Shown here: positions 36,711-48,513 of the stretch, piece by piece
Numbering within the stretch: the stretch's first letter is position 1
Layout: every line of letters begins with the position of its first letter
Assembly: GCA_026075535.2 (NCBI GenBank)
Contig: AP026538.1
Coordinates: 9,052,001 to 9,116,000 of the forward strand
Source: Tricholoma matsutake
Taxonomy: Eukaryota; Basidiomycota; Agaricomycetes; Agaricales; Tricholomataceae
Direction of reading: 5' to 3'
Length of the DNA: 64,000 nucleotides
The notes under the pieces: generated by a model
The model's database searches: none
What the model was told of the DNA's origin: nothing
Seen by the model: the letters and a program-made list of their open reading frames with translations, nothing else
Translations under genes and position numbers: made by a program

Positions 36711-37782
36711 ACCATCAAGGATCTCAGCCCATGTATGATGGCACAGTATATGGTACCATCTGAAGTCATCTGAACTGTATAAGCATGGCCATCAAACAGC
36801 ATGTATGGCATGTATGACATACACTTATTGTTATCAACAGAACTGATAATCAGTTCAACTGATCACAATGTCTCATCGTCTCCAACCCTCTCTAACCACC
36901 ATCCTCCACACTGCTGCATCCCATCCCACCATTTCTGCAATTTGCCCCCTGAGCACTGATGATGCTCAACCCGGAAACCCAAACAAAACCTACTAAATGG
37001 CTTTGGATGGTATAACACAAGTTAGAGGAAGGATGCGAGGCCCTCTAGATGTCACCTGTCATACCAACTGCCAAATAGTCATAAAACAACTGCTTGTTGA
37101 AGCAGTTTGAAGCTAAAAGAATGTGTTTTGAGGAATTTTGAGGCTAGATCGATGAATTTGGAGTGTGCAAATATGTTTGGACACAAGATCAGGGGACTAG
37201 ACGAGTAATAGAAGTGAAGCAAAGGTGAATTGAGGGAATTGAGGGCGAAAATAGCATAATGCAAGGAATTTTGAGGAATTTTGAGGAATTTTGAGGAAGT
37301 TTAGCATAAAACACCAAACTTCAGACTGAATATGACTAAACTGAACTCTCAAATCACTGCAATCTGGGAGGAAGATGACGACTTTCTTGTTTTTCTTTGT
37401 ATCTAGTACATCTTTCTATATAAAATAAAGAAAGTACCTAAAAAGGCTAGAGAACATGAGGCAAACATGTGTAAAACTCGAGGCAAATATCAGAACAAAC
37501 AAGCGAGACTAGAAAGGGTGAATATAACACATGATGAAGAAATAATAAGAAAGAATAGCTAAAAGTGGACTGTCCTTGTTATAAATTGCATAAAACATTG
37601 GAAACTGCTTCGAGCGGATTGTATGCATGCACATGCAGTGGAAATGTGTTTGATATACTTGAGATAGTGTCCCATGTGTCCAGTATGCGTCCAAAGATTG
37701 TTCGAATAGGAAATACTGTGTCCAAAGATGTTTTTCAAGGTTCAAGGTTTTTCGAAGATTTTCGAAGTTTCTTCAGACTTTG
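36711..37782. other. No gene; gaattttgag tandem
   Basis: Repetitive AT-rich sequence. The unit gaattttgag is repeated about three to four times at 37,265-37,300, and tttcgaag repeats occur near 37,750. Similar ttttgag/tttcgaag texture recurs near 44,500 and 51,450, suggesting one dispersed family. Confidence 0.45.
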
Positions 37783-38060
37783 TGTGGAGCGTGGCAGAAA
37801 CATGAGCTAGGATAGAAAAGAGAAAGGTAACCTCAGTGGTGGTAAAACACTATATTGAGTAGTATGTACCTAGGATAGAAAAGAGAAAGGTACTACTATG
37901 AAGTAAGTAAAGATATAGTGAGAAATAACATAGTACTTACACCTCAGTGGTGGTAAAACACTGAGGTGGGCAAATGCGACCTGCGGTAGGATATACAGAA
38001 GTATGTTACATAATACTAAAGGTTATATATGAAACAATGGGACGTCTCGATACCACAACA
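37783..38060 (-). repeat. 3' LTR of Copia 1
   Basis: 278 bp, about 96 percent identical to the other LTR. The roughly eleven differences I see are all transitions. The tract tcagtggtggtaaaacact occurs twice within the LTR. Confidence 0.92.
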
Positions 38061-38084
38061 CTCCCCCTCAAGACGGATGTGGGA

Positions 38085-40090
38085 TTAGAGGACACCGAGA
38101 AGGCTTTGAAATTTCTTGAATTTGACATGAGCGAGAGGTTTCATGAAGATGTTGGCAGTCATGTCATTGGTGGGACAGTAGTGTAGCTCAATATGACCTG
38201 TAGATATAGTTTGACAAATAAAATGAAAATGAATGTCGATATGTTTGGTGTGAACGTGATGCATTGAGTCCTTAGAGAGAGTGATGGCACCTTGATTGTC
38301 GCAGAAAAGAGTGGTTGGCATTGAAAAAGAAAATTTTGATGAAAGTTCTGTAAGCAATTTTTGAGTCCATAAAATGTCCTTCGAAATATGCATGAGGGCG
38401 ACATATTCTGATTCGGTGCTTGAAAGAGTGACGATCAGCTGTTTCTTCGAGCTCCAAGAAAAAACTCTGTGACCTAAAAAGATTGCAAATCCTGAAATGG
38501 AATGATGGTGCAACTGAGAACCCCAGTCGGCATTGGAATAGCCAACAATGTTTGAGTTTGATCCACCAAGAACAAGCTTGAGGTCCTTTGTGCCTTTTAG
38601 ATAACGAAAGATTCGAGTGACAGCTTGAAGATGTGTGGTTCTGGGATTTTCGAGATACTGAGAAAGTGTCGAAATGGTGAATGCGATGTCGGGACACATC
38701 ATCACAGCTGCGTACATGAGACAACCAATCATTTCTCAATATTTGGTTTTCTCAGCTGGTGTGAGGACGATAGATCAGATGCCAGGTGAGTCTGGGTGGA
38801 GGTCGACTGTGGATTCCATGGGCATGATGGCGCTTTGGTCTTGAAAGTGCATGCACAGGACAATTTGATCCATGTAAGCTTGCTGGCCAAGAGAAATAGT
38901 CTTGGCAGCAAAATTGCAAGTGATGTTGACCCCGAGTAACCAGTTGATAATGCCGAGGTCAACAATTTTGAAGTGTTCATTGAGTTGACTTTTGATCAAC
39001 TGAGCAGAATCGGTAGAATTAGTGATGATTGTGAAATCATTGGTGGCAGCAGCGACGAGCGTGTATTTCTCATGTTTGAATTTGTAGAATAACACTTCGT
39101 CTGCTTGTGAAACCAAGTAACTGAGTTTTAAGAAAATTCTTTTCAACTCTGCATACCAATCATGGGTGCCCTGTTTAGTTCCATACATGGGTTTCAATAA
39201 CTTGCAAACGACGTGTTCTTTGTTTGCGAGCTCAGGAGGTAATTTGCAGTACTCATGAAATAATGGTGGAAGTTCCATGTAAAGTTCGACATCGTCTTGC
39301 AATGGCACATTGAGATATGCATTCTTGGCATCACATTGATGAACAACAGCATTGTTTTGAGCTGCAAGGGACAAAAGGACACAAAGAGTTGAGGGGCGAA
39401 CAGTTGGGGCAAAAGTTTCAGTATAGTCGACTCCGAATTTTTGCTTGAAACCCTTAGCTATGAGACGGGCTTTGTAGCGCACAATATAACCATCTTCATT
39501 GTGTTTACGGCGAAAAACATATTGACTTGGAATGATATTAGCATTGCGTGGCAGTTCGATGAGTTTCCACGTGCTGAGTTTCTTGATTTGGGATAGTTCC
39601 GCTTTGATCACATCAGACCAAGGTAAATGTTCATCGCCATGTAATGCATCCTCCAACAATGGTTCATCCTCATTCACTACCATGACATAGTCCATCACTT
39701 GATGGAACCATTCTGCTTCGCTTATGTCCATTTCTACTCCCCCTGGTTCAAGACTTCCTTCATCATCAAGAACAAGAGCTTCTTCAACACCGTTTGAAAC
39801 ATTTGCTGTGGCAGTTTTCCTGTGCATTCCTTGGCCGTATTCTGTTTTGTTGTATTGTGGTAACCCTTTGAGGGAATTGCGCCTCGCTGGCCTATTTGGT
39901 GGTGATTCTGGGATGCTTTGGACTGTACTTGACAAATTTTTGGGAGTTTTGTCCGCGTTTTTGAGATTTTCGGTGATGGGTGGATTTTTGAGAGGTTTTG
40001 GAGCTGGAGGCTTGGGAATGTCCTCATTGGCAAGTAAGTCATCCTCCCCCTCAATGAGGACTTCGGCAGGCTTTGATGTGTCTTCCTCAT
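38085..40090 (-). pseudogene. pol: Copia 1 reverse transcriptase and RNase H
   Basis: One frame runs from about 40,080 to 38,085 with TGA stops at 38,775-38,777 and 38,736-38,738. The reverse transcriptase core (from about 39,600: TWKLIELPRNANIIPSQYVF, then FAPTVRPSTL) is well conserved. Its Asp-Asp box reads AATNDFTII, so the first catalytic Asp is Asn (codon 39,039-39,041). RNase H has GYSNADWGSQ in place of the usual Asp form, and ends with the TKHIDI and MKPLAH blocks. These changes fit C-to-T decay on either strand. The enzyme would be inactive even without the stops. Confidence 0.88.
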
Positions 40091-40113
40091 TGAAATAAAT
40101 GTCTCTTTCGATA

Positions 40114-41646
40114 CTAACTCTGTTTTTTACTTGGCCAATAGATTCTGTAGGCTTTTGATTCAGAGTCTATCCCAACAAAACGACCATCCTCCACTTGGGT
40201 GTTGAGCTTCCCATCATTGAGCTTCTTCACCCATGCTTTGCAACCCCATGGACGTATTCCTGCTAAATTGGGTTTTTTGCCAGTTGCCATTTCATGTGGA
40301 GTCTTAAACTCAGGTAATGCATGTGTTGGTACACAGTTGCAAATCCAGACACTGTGGCGGTGCGCTTCGGCCCAAAGGTTGAGTGGAAGACCAGCTGTGA
40401 TCATCATGGCGCAAGCGCATTCAGTGTGAGTACGATTTGCTCTCTCGCTTGCACCATTAGACTGAGGGGAATCATGGACAGTGAGGTGGCGAACTGTTCC
40501 TGAGTTTTTGAGATGCTCAGTGAACTCTTTGCCAGTAAACTCTCCCCCTCGATCACAACTGAAAACTCGAATATTTGTTCCATGTTGGACCTTTACCCAA
40601 GCTTCGTACTTCTTGTAGTCAGCGAATGACTCAGACTTTTGCTTCAAGAAGTATTCCTTCTCCTCATGGGTGTGAAGATCCTGGAATGTCAAGCAATACT
40701 TGTGTCCTCCCAACAACATGACTTGTGCAGGCCCCCAAAGATCTGCTACGACCTTATCACCATACACTTTGGTTTTCCTTTTGCTTTCCTTTGGAAAAGG
40801 CTTACATGTGGCTTTGGCTTTCACACAGGACTCACAAAACTCGGATTTTGACCCTAAATCAAGATCAATCCCCGTAACCATGCCCTTCTCGACCATTTTC
40901 TGCAAGTCATCATGGTTAATGTGGCCCATGCATCGATGAAGCTCACTAATCAACATTAGCTTTGATGCGGCATTGGCAGTAGGTGCTGGTGTTTGTGTAG
41001 GTCCAGTACTAACGCAATACAGTCCACAATTTTCAGGGATACGTCCGATAACTTGTCGCAACTTGGGACTACGGATTTTACAAACTCCCCCCTCAATACT
41101 GAGAGAAAATCCTGAATGATTGATACAAGAGACCAACATCAGGGTAAAGGCCATGCTTGGTGAGTAATATGCATTTTTTAATGTAACTGGTGTAGGCTTG
41201 TAGTTTGCTCCCATCGGTAGGTTGACTTTTAGGTCTCCTTTCCCCAATGCACTGAATGTACATCTGTCTGTGGCTCTAATTGGCTCAGGACTGATTTCTT
41301 TGAAATTCATAAATTTAAAATCTAGCGTGATTGGGTGAGAAGTGACAGCTGGCACCACTGTCGATGATAACACCATTGGATACAGATGCAGTGTGGGCTT
41401 CAGATTGGAAATTGGAGGTAACGGCGAGGGTGACAGGCTCAGTGGGAAGTTCGAAGGTAAGCATAGCATAATTTTCTTTGCTACTGGCGGACATCTCCGC
41501 TGTGTTAGCGCTTGCTGATTTCTCCTCTTTGTTCTTCTTTGGCCACTGTTTTGGTCCCTGCCCCTCTCTTCCTCCTCCCTTTGACCAGCACTGCTCCTTT
41601 GTGCATCCTTTTCTCTTGCAATTCGGATTTGTGCAGAGAATTTCAT
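40114..41646 (-). pseudogene. pol: Copia 1 integrase block
   Basis: The GAG-pre-integrase zinc region (ELHRCMGHINHDDL with CESCVKAKAT) is followed by the integrase core with VVADLWGP, FSCDRGGEFTGKEF and SPQSNGASERANR, giving the Asp-Asp-Glu set. The frame differs by one from the upstream Gag-protease frame. The true junction is near 41,320, just after the protease, so the formal start at 41,646 is an out-of-frame extension. The C-terminal end at 40,114 is a frame loss before the reverse transcriptase block. Confidence 0.87.
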
Positions 41647-42469
41647 CCTTCTTGGACTTTTCCTTCCCTTTCTCCCCTTTGGCCTTTGACATGTGGGCTA
41701 GCATTGCCGTGTTAGACTTGTTGATGCTGTCCTCAATGGCAGTGGAGTTTGCCTCTTCATTCAGTTGCCAAATGAGCTCATCACTGGTAAGTGGTTTCCC
41801 AGCTTTATGTGAGGCTGCACTAAGTGTTATAAGAAGAGGTCGGAAGGTTTGGGAAAGTGATAGCGAGGTGTGGATATAGGACACGAAAGATGCATCAGAT
41901 AAGGGGGAACCAATTTTGGCAAGACGATCCTTTATTTCTGTCATTGCAGTAAGGTGAGTGCGCATGTTGTCGCCTTCAGTGAGTCGCATGTTCTGAAGTT
42001 TTGTAAGCAGATCTGTCTCATACATTCCACTCTTTTCAGCATGGATCGAGATCAGTTTCTTCCATACATCAGCAGCGGTTTTCTCATTCTTCACTTGGAG
42101 AAAGGAGGACATATCAATGGTCCAATAAATAATCTCCCAAACAGCTGCCTGTTTCTGATCATAGGAGTCCTGCTCATCCTCATTCTTCTCTAGCTCCTCA
42201 TCTGACAGTGGATTCATGCTATTCCGGTAATAGAATGATCCGTTACGTTCAACAGGAGTTTCTGGTTTACGTGCTGTGCCTAGGACATGCCTCTTGAGCC
42301 CTTTCGAAGTGAGTGTATTCAAGACTTGTTCTTGGTATGTTGGCCAATTCGAGCCATCACTCAATAACTTTGGAAGGGATGCGATTTGGATAGAGGTAGA
42401 TGTCAAAGACATGTCAGTAACATCATCTGCTGCAGGGCCCATAACCTGTGGAGCATGGCAGAAACACAA
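41315..42469 (-). pseudogene. gag: Copia 1 Gag and protease
   Basis: 384 codons. The Gag core (LPKLLSDGSNWPTYQEQVL to LIWQLNEEANS) is of the UBN2 type. A Cys/His knuckle-like stretch CTNPNCKRKGCTKEQC follows, then the aspartic protease site VIIDSGASCHFSPN at the C-terminus. The frame is lost right after the protease (stop at 41,315) by what looks like a one-base change. The start lies within the 5' LTR edge, so the natural start is probably a few codons downstream. Confidence 0.87.
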
Positions 42470-42724
42470 GCTAGGATAGAAAAGAGAAAGGTAACCTCAG
42501 TGGTGGTAAAACACTATATTGAGTAGTATGTACCTAGGATAGAAAAGAGAAAGGTACTACTATGAAGTAAATAAAGATGTAGTGAGAAATAACATAGTAC
42601 TTACACCTCAGTGGTGGTAAAACACTGAGGTGGGCGAATGCAACCTGCGGTAGGATATATGGAAGTATGTTACATAATACTAAAGGTTATATATGAAACA
42701 ATGGGACATCTCAATACCACAACA
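42447..42724 (-). repeat. 5' LTR of Copia 1
   Basis: 278 bp, begins on the plus strand tgtggagcatgg and ends ccacaaca, followed by the CTTTG duplication. Confidence 0.92.
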
Positions 42725-42961
42725 CTTTGTTTGTGACCCGAAATTGGTGCGATATTGTTTGACAATGGTAGGGGATACATCTGGCATGTGTGCGATGACC
42801 ATTTGGATAGCAATATAGTGTCCAATGTCGATTTTTGATGTTTGATGATTTTTGTAGTCAGTCGAGGAAATATTGGACTTGTTTGAAGGCCAATATTGCT
42901 GTGATATTGCTTGAAACTGGTTCAGAACTCATCAACAATGTTCCAAGTGTATATCCTGAGC

Positions 42962-44440
42962 TAGTGTTTTAAGGTCCGGTTCGGTCTGGTTTTTTGACCC
43001 CAAGATGGGCAACCGGTTGCAACTGGTGCCAAACTTAGGGCAACTGCAACCGAACCGACTAGGACTGGTCCTAGTCGGTTTGGTTGCCCTTGAAAAACCG
43101 GTTGCCACCGGTTTTTCCAGCAATTTTCAATACATATTTTAATTTTACTATATATTAAATACAACTAATTACAACACACCCTGCGAGCAGGTGCTCGCAG
43201 CAGTGGGGTGTTGCTAATAGAAAGAAAGAAAAAAAAAGAGCAAACAACACCTGTAAGGTGCGTCTGTCACAACGAAAGAAAGAAAAGAAAAAGAAAAAAG
43301 AACCCACAGACTCGCATTTGCAGTGAGAGCGGGGTGTTGTACGTTGTCCTGGGTATTCGTTATGGTCAGCCCCATCGTTTGTTGTCCCTGCATTGTCATT
43401 TGTCATCCTCGTGTTGTCGTCCGTCATCCCCATGTTGTTGTCCCCATGCTGGCGTTCATCATCTCCTCCCTGTTGCCACCCTCCTGTTTTTGCTGTTGTT
43501 GTTGTCTTCTCCCTGTCATCCTCCCTGTTCGTGTTCTTGTTTGTTGTCCCCCCATGGTCGTCAGCACCTCCATCTACCCCTGCGAGCAGTGGCTCGCAGG
43601 CGGGCTGGTGGTGCTGTGATGTGGTGGTGTGGTGGTGCTGTGATGTGGCAGCATGGCGGCGTGTTGGTGCCACGTTGTTGTGTCATTGTCGTTGTCCAGA
43701 AACGGGACCCATTGCCACCCTGCGAGCAGAGGCTCGCAGCGGTGATGTAGGGCATGGGTATGGTGAGGGCCCAGGTGCGTTGCGTCATGTCTAGGTGACG
43801 TCGTTTGCAAAAGAGACACTACAAAAAGAATTATTAGTAATTGAAATAAGATTAAACAAAAAAATCATACCCAATGGCCCAAATGATGCTGGTCGTCGTT
43901 TGGGCTGTCTGCTTTGCATTCATTTGTTGGCGGTGGTTTTGGGGCAGGTGGTGTGCATGTGTTGATGGTGGTGGTGGACAGATGGGATGGGAGTTGTGGG
44001 AGTTGTTTGTTGTCGTGGGAGTCATCTGGCAATGGTGCCACTTTTCTTTTTTTCAGGAGCACATGACCACATGGTCTGTGCATGGCCACAGGGTATATAA
44101 GTACCCGCCAAATAACTACCCTGACTTGTCCCACTGCATGTAATTGTAGTGTAATGTAGTGTAACCATATGATAAATAGTTATGATTAGTACTTATGTTA
44201 GTTATAATTTCTTACTTCTAAGCAGGTACATAGTACATTGTATATACTGCAAGAAAACCGGTTGCAACCGATTGCAACCGGTTTTGTAACGGTTTTTAAA
44301 TATTTTCAAAACAAGGCAACTGGCAACCGGACTGAGCTCGAAAGTAAGCAACCGCAACCAAAAAATGGACCGGACTGTGTGTTGGTTCAGTTCAGTCTTC
44401 GGTCTTTTCCTGGTCCTATGGACCAGACCTTTAAACACTA
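42962..44440. mobile_element. Non-autonomous DNA element with 8 bp TSD TCCTGAGC
   Basis: 1,479 bp. Inverted termini TAGTGTTTTAAGGTCC and (inward from the right) TAGTGTTTAAAGGTC. A perfect 8 bp duplication TCCTGAGC lies at 42,954-42,961 and 44,441-44,448. Inside both ends are dense arrays of ggtcc and aaccggtt motifs in both orientations (42,970-43,115 and 44,250-44,430), as expected of subterminal transposase-binding repeats. The interior has three copies of the GCGAGC-GCTCGC dyad (43,181-43,200; 43,579-43,600; 43,720-43,739) and one GGCCCAAA dyad (43,877-43,905). No transposase is encoded. hAT is favoured by the TAGTG end. KDZ remains possible. Confidence 0.85.
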
Positions 44441-44449
44441 TCCTGAGCT

Positions 44450-44690
44450 GTACAAAGGTTGGGGAAATTGTATTATGGCAGCTGAAGGCATACAAAGAAT
44501 TTTGAGGTGTTGCAAAGAATTTCGAAGCATTTTCGTGACTTTGTAGAGGTTTGTAGAGGTTTGGAGAACTTTGGAGGGGTTTGTATGGGTTCCTAGAGCT
44601 TTGTAGAGGTCTGTAGAGACTCATAGAGCTTTGACAACAATCATAGATGTGTTTTCCAAGCTTGAACGACAAGGTGGAGCTATCAGCACC
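44450..44690. repeat. Dispersed repeat, inverted copy at 56,125-56,365
   Basis: The stretch containing tttgtagaggtttgtagagg and the 3' part accttgtcgttcaagcttgg (reverse) matches 56,125-56,365 in inverse orientation at moderate identity. No coding role is supported. Confidence 0.65.
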
Positions 44691-44861
44691 CTTATGAAAC
44701 CCCATGGCTGCAACTAGCATGCCACTCACATGTGTTTTACATGTTTGACAAATGTTGACTCAATACATAATAAGTTTTTGTTTTCATTCTTTGCTCATTC
44801 TTTTAACTAATTGCGATGCTTTTCCTTCTTTGATAGGTTACAACCTGTTTCTCACCCACAA

Positions 44862-45039
44862 CTTGGGAAATAAGTTTTGTAAAATCACTAAAATATTTGA
44901 GGAGCTAGCAGCCATTTCAAAGCCACCTGAATATCTCAGGAGTGCTTCTCCAATTGCTTAGAGTTGGCAGGAGACCCCTTGGCTTTTGATGGGATCTAGC
45001 TCAAATATTTTAGTGATTTTATGTAATTTATTTCCCAAG
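44862..45039. repeat. Small fold-back repeat
   Basis: Arms of roughly 40 bases, 44,862-44,905 and 44,996-45,039, are inverted copies sharing cttgggaaataa and taaaatcactaaaatatttg. They are separated by about 90 bases. Downstream, gccatggcaacacta at about 45,062-45,076 resembles the terminus of the 35,068 element, so an eroded element may end here. Confidence 0.6.
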
Positions 45040-45076
45040 ACAGCAAAAAACATGGCTTGAGCCATGGCAACACTAG

Positions 45077-45756
45077 TTTGATATGTGAAATTGTGGCCTT
45101 GTTCAGACACATGATGCCAAGGGATCCCTAAGGGTTTGGTAATATGAAGGATGGTGTCAAGGTCAAAGGAATCATGTCATGCCTGCTCCCCATCTACATG
45201 GGATGTGAGGTCATCAAACAACCACAGGGAGCAGAGACCACAGGAGGAGGGTGCTTGGGGTCCTGTGCAGCAGTATGCTATGAGATACAAACCACCTATA
45301 CCCATCCTACAACCACCATTGACTGCCCCACCTCTTGGAACTGCCAGACAACCACCAAACACTATTGCCACTGTGAGCAACTGCTTGCATGGTGGGTTGG
45401 AGTGGGGATGATGACAATGGGAGGACCAGGGCCAGGCAATGAACAACAGCAGAAATGGATGACAAAGACAGTGCCTGGGTTATGAGAAGGGAACAATGGG
45501 CACAACAATGAACACAGGTACAACATGACAGAATGAAACCAATGGGGCTGAGCAGTGGGATGACAAAAGGACGATGACAGGGACTTACCCAACACACCTC
45601 TTGTAACTCCCTCACACAACATGTGAGGGAGGTCACTTTTTCACTTTTTTGATTGGTTTTGCTGCTCACTAAGTGGAAGGGGTGTTTTTTAGTAGGCATG
45701 TGCAAATGCTGCCTCCCTCGTGTGAATGTGATGAAGATTGTTTTCTTAGTCCTCAT
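45077..45756. other. No gene; one GCGAGCA-type dyad
   Basis: Repetitive ca- and tg-rich sequence with a diverged dyad ctgtgagcaactgcttgcat at 45,371-45,390. Open frames here are low-complexity and unsupported. Confidence 0.45.
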
Positions 45757-45764
45757 GTCATAGC

Positions 45765-46915
45765 TACACTGTCCAAGGTCCAGTCCAGTCCCGGTCTGAC
45801 CAAATTTTGGCAGACCTGGACCTGGACCTGCAGGGTCCAGACCAGGTCTGGACTGGGTCTGACCAGGTCCAATGTGCCAAAAGAAAATTTTAAAAAAAAG
45901 TCCAGGTAACGGCTCAAAATATAATACCTAAGTCTATTGAAAATTATTAACTACATATTAAAAATTAAGAAAGTGGGGCAAGCCCAGCTCCAACAGTAGA
46001 AATGGGAGGGTTTATATACCCTGGGATGTGCACAGACAATTTGGCCTATGGTAATTGTATCTTCATTGATTGTTGATGCATTATTTACATATATTTGTAA
46101 TTGCTTTGTGCCCTCAATGCACTTGCAAACACAAGGTGGGGGTTGTTCCTCATTTGTTTCCCTCAGGACAGACATCGCATCATGACCTCCACCCTCTCTT
46201 GCTTGCAATGTGAGGTGGGGGTAGTCCTCTTGTTTCATTTGGGATGACTGCCACACCATGACCTCCACCCTCTCACTCACTAATGGGGGCTGTTCTTTTG
46301 TCATGACAACTACTGCCTCTCGCTTGTGTGAGGAGGGCCCCAACCCCCCCTGCAGACCAAAAAAAGGGCCCAAGAAATGTTCACAATGTTTCTTGGGCCA
46401 TATGTAAGTTTTTTCCTCTTTCTCTTTTCATTTATTGTTGCTAATTAATGCTACTAGGTTTAACTGGAGACAACAATGAACCCAACAAGGAGGAGAACAT
46501 GACCCAGCACCCAGCCCTGCCATTGCAAGCCTCTGCTCGCATGGGGGATTGCAGGTGCTAACAGCAATGATGAGGACACCAACAATGGGAGGGTGCATGG
46601 CTATGGCTGACAACAACAGTGACAGGAAGGGTGGGGTTGATGAACATGCACAGGAGGGGTGGGAATGATGAATGCACACAATACAATGATGAGCACACGA
46701 CCCACCCAACACCCAACCACCGCCAACCCCAATGATGCCAAATGACCTGACAGCTGAAGAGAGGTCCTCACAGTCCAGACCTGGTTCATGGTCTGCTCCT
46801 CGCCTGGACATGGACCTGCAAATGCAGTCCAGTCCACCTGCCAGCTGGACTTATGAGGTTTGGACCTGGTTTGGACCCAGTTCAGGCAGTCCTGACCCAG
46901 ACCTTGGACAGTGTA
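45765..46915. mobile_element. Non-autonomous DNA element with 8 bp TSD GTCATAGC
   Basis: 1,151 bp. Inverted termini TACACTGTCCAAGGTC and (inward) TACACTGTCCAAGGTCTG, with perfect duplication GTCATAGC at 45,757-45,764 and 46,916-46,923. Subterminal arrays of ggtccag/ctggacc occupy 45,775-45,905 and 46,770-46,905. The interior carries the hairpin ggcccaagaaa...tttcttgggcc (46,367-46,399, 11 bp stem) and a GCGAGC-type dyad (46,521-46,541). No transposase. Confidence 0.85.
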
Positions 46916-46923
46916 GTCATAGC

Positions 46924-47960
46924 CCCCTTGCACAAATGTGAGGGGTGTTAGTTAAATATAAGATCTCAACCCCTCCTGAGTGAGAGAGGGATAGATGAAT
47001 TATGTGCTCAGTGCGCATATATTATACTTTGATAACTACTATTTAATGCAACATCTAGTGCCCATATATAACTGTTGACTGTTGAATGCCATCTGTACAC
47101 CCATACTGTGCTGTCAGCCTTCTTGTCAGGCAAACATATGGATGGTGTATGGCATGCCATATACCATCAGTCACCATATACTGTATGGCTGTGGCCATAT
47201 AACAGACACTGTGCAGCCCTACTATCAGACTTCTATCAGACTCTTGTAACCTCAGTTTATATTGGAATTAACTCAGAATAATGTTGGAATTTGATTGGAG
47301 TGAGCATTGGCAAAGAAAGATATCCAGTCCTATAGGAATCCAATCAGACAAATCAGACAAGTCAGAGACTGATCAGAATGGGTGGGGGAGTGAAAAGTAC
47401 TGGGCTAGGGGGCTGTGAGGGGCATTCTCAGAGCTGGAGGCTGACTGCCACCACTGACTGTGATGAATGAAATACTGCACAGTCCACTGCATTTCATATG
47501 TGACTAGTAGAAATTCCTCCCTCCATCTATTTCTCTGAGCCTGTGATTGAAGCCAATGTACTCACCTGACTATGAAAAATGGTAGTGCAATCAAAATGAA
47601 TGGCCATGAAATATACTTAAATTCCCAGAATTGGCTGACATTGGGATCAGGATTAGGATTGGCACTGGCACTGGCAGTGGCCTTGTCTTCAGCAATGAAA
47701 CCAGTCCAAATGTGGGCATTGTGCCAAATCCAGGACAGACAAAGATTTAGTGGAACTGGGTACATTTGGTTTCAGAATAGCTGTAGTGGTGTTGAGGTCA
47801 TCCTTGGTTAACTGCTGAAACATACTTGATGTCTCAGCATCACATGCAATTGGCTTCAGCAATGGTTATACAGTTGGGTATGCAAGGTAATTTTGTTAAA
47901 CCTTCACAATGGCTCGTGTTGGGTCTGAACTCCATTTCTCAGTGCTGCTTGGATGATGTG
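46924..47960. other. Downstream flank of the KDZ remnant
   Basis: No intact frame. Tandem ggcactggcactgg/ggattagga units lie at about 47,640-47,690. The region continues the pre-insertion locus that holds the KDZ pseudogene. Confidence 0.45.
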
Positions 47961-48278
47961 TCAATGTTGAAATGATTTGTTGGCAACAAGCTCCCACAGC
48001 TGATGCAGCAGTTGGCTTGCCCAGAGGTTAATCTCCACATCTGGAATAGCATTTGTGATGTCAGCCAAATGATGTGAAGGGCCTGATGCCACAGGAGTGT
48101 CTTCATCTGAAGGGTCTAGGTCATCAGGGTTATCAAATTTGGCTTCATTGGCATGGGTGATACATGATGGAGCAATCTTATGACTGGCAATATTGGCAGC
48201 ATTTTGTAAATGTGTTAAGGTTACGATGTGGGCTGTGAGAGCTTCTCTTTCCCATTCAACAGATTGTGTATCAGAAAC
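47961..48278 (-). pseudogene. KDZ-locus 3' exon
   Basis: A clean minus-strand frame runs from an acceptor (ccacag at 48,284-48,279) to TGA at 47,961-47,963. It encodes about 105 residues (VSDTQSVEWEREALTAHIV, then an acidic stretch DPSDEDTPVASG). It follows the 52,810-54,077 part of the locus once the 4.4 kb insertion is removed. The splice phase of my model does not close, so either a base was lost or the true junction differs. Confidence 0.5.
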
Positions 48279-48513
48279 CTGTGGGATTTATCAGGTCAGT
48301 GGACTTTGTCTCATAAGCCATTCCTGGTGCACAACAATGATGAGACATGATATGTGGTCTGATAAACAGTACAACTCACTTAGTGCTGTGCTTGGCCCAG
48401 CCTCAAGCCGTGAGCCGAGCCAAGCTGGGCCCAAATAGGCCAAGCCAAGCCAAGCCGTGATGATGGCTTCATAGTGGCTTTTCAGTAAGTTATATTCTCA
48501 AGTATACTACATG

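Larger units (their letters stand above)
37783..42724 (-). mobile_element. Full-length Copia LTR retrotransposon 1
   Basis: Two 278 bp LTRs (37,783-38,060 and 42,447-42,724) flank minus-strand gag-pol. A perfect 5 bp duplication CTTTG (37,778-37,782 and 42,725-42,729) marks the insertion. LTRs begin TGTTGTGG and end GCTCCACA in element orientation. A purine-rich tract (cttgaggggGAG on the minus strand) abuts the 3' LTR. Order Gag, protease, integrase, reverse transcriptase, RNase H is the Copia order. Confidence 0.93.

Noticed and set aside
43155..43794. Overlapping frames of 75-180 residues on both strands
   Set aside because: Low-complexity ctg/tgt composition inside a non-autonomous DNA element with confirmed termini; no motif, codon bias or splice structure.
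45765..46915. Classification strictly as hAT
   Set aside because: The TACACTG terminus is not canonical for hAT, and KDZ and P-type elements also make 8 bp duplications, so only the 8 bp-TSD class is claimed.
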